From the NCBI GenBank assembly GCA_038373885.1, contig JAWZYV010012251.1, positions 62,001-126,000 of the forward strand: a stretch of 64,000 bases of DNA. Direction: 5' to 3'. The stretch is from Cheiracanthium punctorium. Lineage: Eukaryota; Arthropoda; Arachnida; Araneae; Cheiracanthiidae. The notes under the pieces are model-generated. The model did not search any database. It had not been told where the DNA came from and saw only the letters and a list, made by a program, of their open reading frames with translations. The translations under genes were made by a program, and so were the position numbers. Shown here piece by piece: positions 54,181 to 64,000 of this stretch. Positions within the stretch are counted from its first letter, which is position 1; each line of letters begins with the position of its first letter.

Positions 54181-57066
54181 TAACCCCAGCCTTTCTTAAT
54201 TCATTCTTTTTCATTCCTCTTATATAGATCATGCAATTATGGGAAAATCCTTTGTCCCAATTGAATTAGTTCACCTACTGTTGCAGCAGAGGATTTGGTA
54301 CTGAGTGGCCACTCCCTTCCCTGCTTGTTACTATTTCAATTTTGAAGTGTTACATGTATTTTTGTTTTCTCTGTCACACTTTTCAAAAATGTTCCTTTTA
54401 TTCTTTCAAATTTGTAATAGGTTATTCATTAAAAATTACCCGTTTAATTATAAATAAACTACAGAGAGAGAGAATATTATCTATTTGTTTACTAGTTCCT
54501 CATTTGCATTATAAAGCAGTTAAAGATGTTCTCATTTCAATTTTAGATGACCATTTTTATATGTGTGAAAAAGAAAAAAAAAAATCAAGTGAAAAGCTGT
54601 TGTTTCTTAGCCTAAATTCTGACAAAGATCATTTGACATATATGGTTCAGGTTTCTTAAATTTCATTATTCTGTTTTAATGCTTCAAATTCTTAAGTTTT
54701 ATCAAAAAACTATTTCATTTCATGATGAGCTTTCCTAAATTTTATATGGTGAACTCTAAAATACTCGCATCTTTTTCTGCCTATTTCAAAAATTTTCTAA
54801 ACAAATTTTCTTGTCCTTTTTTAGTTCTTTGAATCAACATTATCAGCAGAGGTTCTGGTAGCTATAATTTTAAATTTTCAAATATCCCTATAAGCTGTTT
54901 ATGCAAAAGATAAGACTAAGTTTAAACATTGTTTCAGTCGTCCTATAGAATATTTCAGTTTAATGAGATGTAATCTTATGTAAATAGTGGATATTTTACA
55001 TGCAGTAACTTATAAGACTATTGAATCACTAAAAGATTCTTTTTTATAATCTTTTATTTAAAAGATTTTTAACTCCATTGTTTCAAACTACTTTTTAATA
55101 TTTGGAATATTTATTCTATTAGTCCTACCTCTATCATTAGTCATTAAGAAGTAGTGTTCTAAGAACTTTCCAGAATAATGTTCTGTGTGGGTGTGGAGAA
55201 TACATGTTGTATGTTAAGCATAAGTCAAAGTCTATTGATTAATAAATCAATTTATAAAGCATTCCTACATCTGTCAGTTCAGTATTGTATGCCTTGTTAT
55301 GAAATGTATATTGAATTTAAAATCTAGTCTTAAAAAATATTTTTGTTGTTGAAAAGTTATAGGTTATTCTTTATAATATTGTTACTCTGTAATTTTTTAT
55401 TTTGGGGGACATTGTACTTAATTTATATTTAACCCCTTTCTTTTTAGTCTTGGTCTATTTGAAGTACAGATGCTTGTAAATTACATAAAGTAATTCAGAG
55501 TATTATTTTATGTACATTTCTTTACATTGTTCTTCAGTCATTATTTGTCATATATATTTTCATTTTGTTACAGAAAGTTAGAAAAAAAAAAATTTTTTTT
55601 AATCTGTATTGAAATATTTTATTATAACTGACATTTTACATACTCATCCATATTTATATTAATGTGATATTAATTTGATTTGCTTTTGCAGAAATAATAT
55701 TTACCATATTTAGCAATGTAAAGTAGGAAATCAAACATCAACACTTTAAGTAGTAAAGAACTTCATGTTGTAATTCTTTAAAACATAATTTTCTGTAGGT
55801 TAGCATATTTGTTTAGATAAGTTAATTAATCTAGCATTTGTATGTACTTTCCTCTTCTACATAGTTGTGTGGATTTAAAAAAATAGTTTTAATATTTCCT
55901 GTTATATATTTATCAGAATTTTCTGTAGTTTCATTATATATGGTATAATATTTTGTATTTCTGAACACTTTTATTCTCCTTTCACTTTGAAAAAAAAATA
56001 TTCACCTTGTGAATTTTGTGCTTTTTCAAAAGTTAATTTTGAATAGAATCAATTGCAATTGTAGTTTTTCTGTTCTGTTTATAGAAAATCTCATTGGTTA
56101 TTCAAAAGGTTTTTAATACTTGGATAAATGCAGCTGTGTTCCATCTTTAGAATTAAAATGGAATACAAAAGCAATAATTTCATTAAAAAATTCAAATGTT
56201 TCATATTTAATTGTTAAAGCAAACTTTTATTTATATGAAGCATTAGAGACAATCACAAATAATGTATTTAAGTTGTGCTAAGCTTTAAGCATGCTAAATG
56301 AGAATTATCAGTGTACCTGAAGTTGCATGAAAAAACATTCATGCAAAATTCAGGGATGAGATTCTTCAGCTTTTTAGCTGATTTAAGCTTTTTTTGTCAA
56401 TAAAGAGTAAATCACTTCTTTGTCTTTTTTCTCTGAAAATTCTCTTTTTTTCTGGGAATTCCTGATTTAGTTATTAGTTTACTGTGTGATATTTTTATCT
56501 TCTAGCATGTTCCAATGTTTTTCTTCTCTTAAAACTTCTTTCTCATTAATTAGATATAAATATCACATATAGAAATTTTTGCTCTTGTATGATTTCAGCT
56601 TTTTTGCTCTTTTGCCAATCTCATCACTGATAATTAAATGCTATTTGAAATTAGATACACATGGCCCTCTGTTTAATGAACCTCTATTTTGCACTTTTTT
56701 CCTGGGAACCAAGAACATTTTGCAAATTTCTTTGAAAAAAAAAAAAAAAAAAAAAAACCCTCCAAATAGCAAAATTCATTCTCTATTTAACAAAATTTTT
56801 CTTGAGGTTTAACTTTTTTTTTCACTGTTTCTCTAAATATTTCTGAATATTACAAACTTATTTTGTTCTTTCATTGCATTTCATTTTTATCAGTGACCTT
56901 GAACTGATTTCACCAGGTATCTTAACTCACTAAGAGTAGTAAAATCACTGTTAAAAACAAACAAAATTAACATTTTTTCAGCAATTAAGCATCGCGAGTG
57001 CTTAAATTTAGTTATGTCCGACAGTACCACATAATGGTAATGTATTCTTAATTTACTTATAATAAT
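54181..57066. other. Intergenic; no gene recognised
   Basis: AT-rich. An open frame at 54342-54659 has a fairly natural composition but no family resemblance that I can name. A Tigger-like 'cctctgtttaatgaacctct' stretch at about 56660-56690 may be the left side of a decayed Tigger MITE whose right end is near 59249. Confidence 0.3.
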
Positions 57067-57346
57067 CAGGGCTGCCAACCTCTTTCAACCTTTATGTGTA
57101 GTACAAAGAATAAAAATGTGTAGTTTTCAATGTTTCATGTGTAGTTGCGCGCTTTTGTTATACTAGATGCGCCTTGGGACCATGATATTTTGTATCACCT
57201 ACACTAAACACCCTGAAGTTATTGCATTATTGCCCTTAAAAACTAACTAAAAAAAAGTTACATTGAGAAAATAAAAATATGATACTTATTAATTAACAGC
57301 ACAAATGCTACAAACAGATTCATTTTCTACATTATCAATTGCTAAT

Positions 57347-57816
57347 TGGCCCACATTCAAAATACATCCTACCTTGATTTTTGGTGCCAAAAATGCCGTT
57401 TTTGACGGCGCCAAAGAAACAAAGTAGCTGTGAGCATTTTCAAACGTGTTTTCCAACTGAATACACTGCTAAAATTTGAATATTTGTTATAAGAATTTAG
57501 GGTAAAGAATCTAAACAACACAAATTTAAAAAATATTAACTAACAATTGATTTTTATGTGTGTGTGTGGGGGGGGGGGGGGGGAGGCTCCGCAACCCTCA
57601 ACCCAGCGTTTCATCTTAACGATAAAAATTATCGAAAAACTAAAAAATAACAACAAAAAGAATTAAAAAAATGTTAAGAAAATGTTGTGAAAAAGAATAA
57701 AAACGGAATGTAGTGCAGAATTTATTCGCATTTCCAGAAAAACGTCAAATATATTTATCGCTAATTTTGGAGCCAAAAAAAAGTAGGATGTATATTGAAG
57801 CTTAGCCCTTTTGGCC
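57347..57816. mobile_element. Inverted-repeat MITE nested in the hAT
   Basis: The left arm contains 'attcaaaatacatcctacct' then 'ttggtgcc'. The right arm on the other strand contains 'cttcaatatacatcctactt' then 'ttggctcc'. Ends and target duplication are not exactly placed. A G run (57566-57582) lies inside. Confidence 0.5.
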
Positions 57817-58197
57817 CGCAATCTTTTTTTTTTCGCCTCAACTGATACGTTACTGCACTACTCAACTGCAAACGTTAATTCCGTTATTTTAACATAGCGA
57901 TAAACCACGGAGTCCTATAAAGTAGCACGTGCACGCGGTATACTAAACCAAAATGATAACAGCAACGGATAAATAAACTATACGTCTAAAGAACGCCAAA
58001 GCACGCGACTTAGTTCGCAATGATAGTTCAATCCGTTCGCGCGCAATTCATATTTATTTCCCTACAGCACAAAGTAGAGAGGGAACCGAAAAGTTTCAGC
58101 GCACGCACGACCAAGGAAAATAGATGATGTGCGCACCCTTTGCGTATTGTGCGTATTTCTGTTGCCCAAGCCCAACATGGTAGGAACGGTAGCTTTC

Positions 58198-58530
58198 GGG
58201 CCCGTTCGAGAATTCACCGGTTGGTTATGCACCGGTGCAAGTGACGTCACGGTTGTCAACCGGTTTCGGTCATCCTCAACACATCCAATTCCAAGCCAAG
58301 AAAACAAAAATAAACATTGGCAACACTACGCTAATAACCGGAATAACCCACCTCGCTAGCAGGGTCATTCTGGTTGTGCTCTGGTCACGTTGAGCAGACA
58401 ACCGCTACATGACCAAAACATTTTCGAACGCGGTTAATTCCAGAGCTCCGCCCAACGCTCCGCCTTTTCGGACGCTCTGGTCGTGCACCAGTGTTGCCGG
58501 TGCACAACCGATGAATTCTCGAACGCGCCC
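58198..58530. mobile_element. Harbinger-like MITE nested in the hAT
   Basis: The left end GGGCCCGTTCGAGAATTCAC and the right on the other strand GGGCGCGTTCGAGAATTCAT form an inverted repeat of about 45 bp. TTC lies directly on both sides (58195-58197 and 58531-58533). The ends and 3-bp flank resemble the MITE at 9827-10581 in design (GGC..rTTCG.. then short palindromes). GC-rich, non-coding. Confidence 0.65.
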
Positions 58531-59263
58531 TTCGTTGACGTCAAGAAAGCCGTCTGAGCAGAGTCATCCGATTGGCCAAGATCCGTTAGCGAACGTTTCC
58601 GTGGCTGGGGAGAGAGCCAAGGAGTCGAAAAATCTTACGGCCAGCTAACTTGCGCCAACGTCAAGTCGATTACTTGGCAGGGGTGCGCAGATATCTTTCT
58701 ATCCACGTACAAAACATAAAATAAGTTAGGGATATTGAAATATAAAAAAATACCAAATTTATATAAGATGGTACATTTTTGGCTGTAGATTTCTTTACCT
58801 TGAAAAAGAAGGAAAAAAGCGTAGTTCTCAACATGCGTTGCGTAGAGCGTAGAAAAAGTAAACAATGCGTAGTTACTACGCCAAATGTGTAGTAGTTGGC
58901 AGCCCTGATTATAATGAATATGAGAATTACATTAAAATTCATTAATTCTATCGTAAAATGATTTACTTAAAACCAAAAATGCAGAATAATTTTGGAGTTT
59001 TTCTTACCCTTTTTGTTTCTCCTTGCAGATTTCTTTTTGGTAAGTTTAAAAAAAAAAAAAAAATTACTTATTTTTAAAAAGTGTGAATAACTACTTTTTT
59101 CAATAATATTTAGTGGTGTTTATAAATTTAAAGTCAGTTGTGTGCTGTTTAAAGCATTTAAAAGGTGAATCTCTATTTAGCAAATTTTCCATATAGCGAA
59201 CTTTTTTCTGGGATTTAGGGACTTTTTTAAATAGAGGTTAGACTGTTTATATATATATATATA

Positions 59264-60085
59264 CAAGGTGTGTGCTGAAAGTAATGTCAGTGACTTTATT
59301 GTGACACCACTGCATGTATGAGTGCAATTGAACTGGTTAAAACTGGTAGTGGGTGACGTCAGCTAAACACTGCCCCGCCGCTCAGTGTGCTCTGAGCATC
59401 TAGAGAGTGTGGAAGAGCCTATCTGTGAGAATTGTTTTGTGACCTTGTACAAGTAAAAATGCAGCGCTTGTTAGAACAAAAAGTTGCAATCAAGTTTTGC
59501 ATGAAACTTGGAAAGACCGTGACGGAGACTTTTTCTATGATCAAGTCAGTTTACAAAGAAAATGCCCTGTCAGATCGGCAAGTGTTTCGGTGGCACAAGG
59601 CCTTTTTGAAAGGCCAGGAAGAGGTCGACAATGAGGACCGTGCCGGACAACCAACAGCCGACAATGTGACACAAGTGAGGGAACTGTTGAACTCAGAGCA
59701 ATGATTAAGTGTTCATTTAGTCTGGCCAGACATCGCAGACAACTGGAGGTTGTACCACAACAATGCTCCAGCCCACACTGTCTTTATTGTCTCCGTCTAC
59801 CTGGTTGAAGCAGGGGTGCCAACAATTCCCCAGTCCCCATACAGCCCAGACCTAGCTCTCCCAACTTCTTTTTGATTCCATGCCTCAAAACACCCATGAA
59901 AGGCAAGCAACAGTAGATGGAATCAAAAGAGCTTGTACTGCGGCACCCAGGCCCCTGGAGGGGGGCCTACTGCAATGCATGCGAAAGCTGGAAGACTCAC
60001 TGGATCCGATGTATTGACACTGAAGGAGCCTATTATTACAAGATTTTTAATTGACTTACTTACATTACTTTCAGGACACACCCTG
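59264..60085 (+). mobile_element. Internally deleted mariner element
   Basis: The left end CAAGGTGTGTGCTGAAAGTA and the right on the other strand CAGGGTGTGTCCTGAAAGTA match with two differences in the first 20 bp. TA flanks (59262-59263 and 60086-60087). The transposase retains only its start and its end. At 822 bp it is shorter than a full mariner by about 500 bp. Confidence 0.85.
59459..60030 (+). pseudogene. Mariner transposase, start and end only
   Basis: The ATG at 59459 opens MQRLLEQKVAIKFCMKLGKT and continues ALSDRQVFRWHKAFLKGQEE, the HTH_48-type DNA-binding start of mariner. It stops at 59702-59704. The following sequence reads DNWRLYHNNAPAHTVFIVSV (about 59737) and IPQSPYSPDLALPTSF (about 59825), the catalytic region around the second and third acidic positions. 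The middle is deleted, and both acidic positions look changed: Asn in HNNAPAH, and LALPTSF where LAPxDF is usual. Non-functional. Confidence 0.75.
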
Positions 60086-60087
60086 TA

Positions 60088-61150
60088 TATAGTATAAAAC
60101 AGCAAAACTTACGTAGTGTGGCTATTCTAATAATTCTTCGAGCAAGTGAACAAAATAAGCATGTAAATTAAAAAAAGAAAAGAACCAGAACCAAGAATAA
60201 AAATGGAAAGATAGGCCATAAATTTTGTAAGAAAACAGAGCTATCAAAGTTAAAAAAGGTAGGATTTATATACCAAGTGAGAATTTGTGAGACTAAGCCT
60301 AACTACAAGAACACAAACAAATCAAAGATGTTGAAATTGGAATGGAGAATTGAAATAGAATGCTCCATTATCAAGTTCCACTGCATTCATATTTCGATTT
60401 CAAGGACTAACAAAATAGCTAGTTTTCTGTAGGTTACATGAGAGTCATAATAGTAACCTAGGGGCATGGCCATAGCTAATGAAGAAATAATACACATGAT
60501 GAAGAACCTGACAAGGAGGAATAAGCTCAGAGATGATGCCAATACTAGAAATCGAAAAAAAGGTGATGCTAACATAAAAAATTGGATGACAAAAATAAGC
60601 AGCAAGAACCAAGGAGTAAAAAAGAGTGAAAAAGAAAAAAAACAGAAGATATTGTAGCCAGAAGCATGTAGTTAAATAGAGTGAAAACATGACAAATACA
60701 GTAAATGGGGGAAGGAAAGGGAAAGAAGTGCAAAATACAAAAAAAGTCTAGCATAGCAAACCAATGATCAACAAAGTACAGGCTTAAATAGCTAAAGAGT
60801 ACTTAAGGAATATTAAATTTAAAATGAGAATAAAAATTAATAATATGGATATGTAATAATCATGGTGTGTATACTACTCGATAATATATTTTTAATTATG
60901 CACTTAGATAGGCTTATATCTGGATCACTAAAGAAAAAAGTTTTAAAAAAAAATCCCAATAAGAAAAGAGTACCAGTATTTAACAATTCCACCAATTTTT
61001 ATTATTATTTTTTTTTTAAATATTAGTTTGTTTTTTTAATAAAATGTATAGATGTATATTTTATGGAATTTTTGTACATTTATATATATATATATTTAAA
61101 TATAATGAACCATCATCCATCCCCGTCCTCCCCATCCAAAAATCTAATTT
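60088..61150. other. Intergenic; no gene recognised
   Basis: A-rich, with low-complexity Lys/Asn/Arg-rich open frames (for example 60466-60657) that I regard as compositional. Confidence 0.35.
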
Positions 61151-61159
61151 AGATATACA

Positions 61160-62840
61160 GAATTACTTAGTACATGCAGGATAATATATTATTGATTTTA
61201 AAAATCTAACAGGATATTTATATTTAAGAGCTATTTTATATAGGTATGTTAAGTTATTAGCCTTAAAACTATTGATACAAAGACAATTCTATATTAATGA
61301 TTAGTGATTATATTCCTAAAAACAGGTATGTGAATACATGAAGTGAAATGAGTAAATGCATTAGCATAAAAATTAAAATCATCTCTTTTATTATATATAT
61401 TGAATGATAGACTCTTATCATTAATTTTAATTTGTAAATCTAGAAAATTAATCTATTATCACTAGGATTTTTCATTAATTCTAGGGCTGAATGATAAGCT
61501 GTTGGTAAATTGTCAGAATCATTATAATTATTGTCTGTAGCTATTGCAATTATGTCATCTATGTACCTATATATTATTGAGATTGATTATTGTAATTTTT
61601 TTCATAATTATATACATGTAAGTCTGCTAAGTAACTAGAGTTAGAAGCATCCTGCAGTAGTCCTAAAATTTGCTTGTATAATTTGTTATACAGAATATAA
61701 TTATTATAAACTATGAACTTTAACAAATTTTGGAAATACAGTAGAACCTCGATCCATCGTTTTTCATGGGGAGGGTAGAAAAAAAAAACGATGAATGCAG
61801 GAAAACGACAAATGCGGGTTAAAGTCAAAATACGAAGAAAACAATGCTTATACATACACGCAACGACTGTACACCAAGTACTAATTTTTAAAAAATTGTA
61901 AAACAAATAAATCGAAGATGAAAATTATAAGTGATATTTATTTTTAAAAATCAGTAATTTTATGTTAAGTTTTTCAGCATTTTTTAAGTTAAACATAAAA
62001 TCTTCAAAATTTACAATACTTTTCTGGTCCCTTTCTGCGATTACATGTTTGTATAAAAAAGTCTATAAAGTTTCAAATACCGTTATTTCTTCAGAGATGC
62101 TTCGTACTAGTGTGGCTCAGCCTCATCGGCATGAATAATATCCTCTGCGTCGCCATTATTTTCATTTTTTTTGCATGATCACGCATTTCTTCCATGTTTA
62201 GGATACCGCATGCCGCAACGTCTTGATTAATGGAAATATAATCATTAAATTTCACAGTATCCATACCCTCTGCTACATGCCACCACTGTTCATCTGATTA
62301 TCATCAAACCAAGAAATCATACCAAGAAGCAATTAAAGTTTGTATGCCATATGGATACACTTAATCTTCCAATTCATTTTGGTCAGCTGAAAAATTTTAC
62401 AATGATGAACGCGGGAAAGTCACTTTTTGACGAACGATAAATGCGTGTTTCTTTAACATTATGTAAATACAATTTGTGCAGGGACCATAGCAATAAACGA
62501 TCAATACAGGAAAACGATGAATGCGGGAACGATAGATCGGGGTTCCACTGTAATTAGTATCAATATTAGAAGGCAAGTTAATATTACTTACACTAATAAT
62601 AAATAAATTTAATATAACTGTACAAATCTTCTAATTGTATGCTATTGAATAGGTCTTTGAAGTCATAAGTTGATATTCTATTCACATTTTGCAAATCTTT
62701 AATCTTATTTTTTAGTTCATAGCTTTTACCTATAGATATAGAAGAAGCATTAGATTTTATGTGTAAATCATGCATAGAATTAAGTATCTTTAGTAATAAT
62801 TTGCTAGCTATATTATTATATGTGTTACATCATATACTAG
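61160..62840 (-). pseudogene. Penelope-type reverse transcriptase, split by a Tigger-like element
   Basis: Minus strand. The first part (62840-62553) contains LQNVNRISTYDFKDLFNSIQ, the motif A of the 'DFxxLYtxI' class of RTs. After the 812-bp Tigger-like insertion, the second part (61736-61160) has YNKLYKQILGLLQDASNSSY then LADLHVYNYEKN (motif B region), RYIDDIIAIATDN (catalytic box, about 61575), LIFLDLQIKIND and YNKRDDFNFYANAFTHFTSC. The last motif resembles the DKRDDFNF box of a widespread animal RT family close to Penelope-like elements. Frameshifts occur near 61590 and 61450. Clade assignment is tentative; RT identity is firm. Confidence 0.65.
61739..62550 (-). mobile_element. Tigger-like element inserted in the RT
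   Basis: The left end CAGTAGAACCTCGATCCATC and the right on the other strand CAGTGGAACCCCGATCTATC differ at three of 20 positions. TA flanks both sides. Subterminal 'cgatgaatgcgggaa' words repeat at each end. The minus strand retains a Tigger transposase C-terminus, readable as DEQWWHVAEGMDTVKFNDYI and EDIIHADEAEPH (about 62300-62110) with a frameshift at an A run. The remaining 5' transposase is gone. 812 bp. Confidence 0.8.
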
Positions 62841-62849
62841 CTGTCCTGA

Positions 62850-64000
62850 ATTTTAGCGGAGTTTTTATGGAACATTATATATATATAAACTAAGGCAAAT
62901 CAATAACTTTAATTGTGGTGGTGTGTATTTGCTTTCACAACTAACATCTCAAAGTACTACTTTTTGGGCATTTCCATCATACAAAATATGAAATAAGCTT
63001 TTAATTTTGTGAAACCTGGAAAAATATTCAAACATATTCTAATAAAAATTATGTTCTGTAAGTAATGACTATTTAGTGATTTCTTTTAATATTTATAATT
63101 TCTCATCAACATTAAATATCGAACTCAAGCTTGTTTAAAGGATGAAAATTTAAATAGATGCATATTTTTAAATTTTTGTTCGTATTCAAGGATTCTGCTG
63201 GCTTCTAATGTGTGAGTTCAGGGACTTCTCAGACTACATAAATGGAGTCAATTACTGAATTTTTTGGAGTTCTATTTAAAAAGCATTAAAAAATACTGAA
63301 AACATTTATAAGTTTAACACAGAGAAATAATGTTGATTCACAAGTACATCTAAAGCGTTAAAAAAGCAGATCTTTAGAACTCTGTGATTTCACAAACATA
63401 AGGAAGTATATCCGTTTAGAAAAATATGTAAAGTATACATTATAGTGTCAGCACAATCCCTGAAATTATAAGAACTTATGTGTGTACAATTACATATTTT
63501 TTATTTTTTAAGTTATGTTATCTGATCCCTAGTACATGAATTTAGAATTATTTCTTATGATGTTGAAAATGTCTAGTTGCTTTGCAGTGTCAGATATGAA
63601 AATTCTTATGCTGAATTCATACCAGTGGTAAAATTAAGCTTCTAATTATCCATGATAATTAAAAACTTCATAAGTGTTTTGTTAGCTATAGCATTAATTT
63701 CTTTTTTCAGTTGTGGACATCATTTGAATTATATAAATTTTTTGTAATTGTATAAAAACTTTCTCTTTGAGCATGTCTATAGTTTAAATAGCCCTTTTCT
63801 GTCAATTGCAAACCAGTTCAAAACTTATGATTTTTTTTTTCTAAGATGGCAGTGGCCAAGCTCTAATGGCAATTAACCACCCACACTCAATCTTGTATAC
63901 ACTTAGTCAAAAAATTTTAAGGCCTGTAAAAAATACAGTAGAAAGCCAGAAATCTGCTTATTCGCAAGTTGAAACCTGAGATTGTCTAAATTTCAGGCCA
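62850..64000. other. No gene recognised to the window end
   Basis: AT-rich. A possible transposon terminus 'tacagtagaaagccagaaat' begins near 63936, but its partner would lie outside the window. Confidence 0.35.

Larger units (their letters stand above)
57067..58907. mobile_element. Non-autonomous hAT element, host of two nested MITEs
   Basis: The ends CAGGGCTGCCAAC are identical on both sides (57067 and, on the other strand, 58907). The subterminal sequence is built on 'gtgtagt' and 'gcgtagt' words. The flanks ATAATAAT (57059-57066) and ATTATAAT (58908-58915) agree at seven of eight positions. It is much more GC-rich than its surroundings. No transposase is readable in 1841 bp. Confidence 0.7.

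Noticed and set aside
54342..54659. 105-codon + strand frame with Lys/Glu-rich C-terminus
   Set aside because: Interesting composition, but no splice signals, homologue or conserved motif that I can name.
60387..60754. Hydrophobic minus-strand frames suggesting membrane proteins
   Set aside because: Reverse translation of A-rich sequence giving Phe/Leu-rich peptides; no start or motif support.
63936..64000. Tigger-like terminus 'tacagtagaaagccagaaat'
   Set aside because: Only one end lies in the window, and the match to a known terminus is too short to call an element.

Overview
This is eukaryotic, very AT-rich, intron-dominated nuclear DNA. The only host gene I can recognise is TMEM164, on the + strand. 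Its last four coding exons lie at 9221-9340, 14206-14290, 25641-25741 and 50249-50539; all have consensus splice sites and join in frame. The earlier exons should lie upstream of base 1. Long introns, abundant mariner, hAT, Tigger and Gypsy copies and long homopolymer runs suggest an arthropod, perhaps an arachnid. The taxonomic call is inference.

Layout. 1-865: 3' part of a Tigger/pogo-like element. 1217-4531: 5'-truncated Ty3/Gypsy pol on the + strand, followed by a probable 3' UTR/LTR up to about 6850. 9221-14290: two TMEM164 exons. The intron between them holds a dead mariner split by a Harbinger-like MITE (3-bp target duplication) and two non-autonomous hATs with 7/8 and 8/8 target duplications. 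14291-25640: a Tc1 fragment, a composite hAT-like block with a TA-flanked element and a 21-bp minisatellite inside it, a long-armed foldback element, and a nearly complete mariner-like element (21728-23296).

25742-50248 is one 24.5-kb intron. It is filled mainly by a single minus-strand Gypsy retrotransposon, 26541-49006, flanked by ATAT. Its primer-binding site, polypurine tract, gag, protease, RT, RNase H and integrase can all be traced. It has been broken by later insertions: a Helitron-like block carrying a 3.7-kb BED-finger hAT in the 3' LTR, three small hAT or other inverted-repeat elements, a composite insert with a tRNA-derived SINE in RT, and a Tc1 (DD34E) element in gag. The 3' LTR carries a 1.1-kb tandem duplication and a 32-bp patch copied from the element's own RT.

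50540-64000 lies downstream of TMEM164. It holds a short LINE remnant, nested hAT elements (52829-54180 and 57067-58907), a deleted mariner (59264-60085) and a Penelope-type RT remnant split by a Tigger-like element (61739-62550). I see no operon, CRISPR, rRNA or tRNA gene. Every transposon ORF here carries at least one stop, frameshift, deletion or insertion as it stands.
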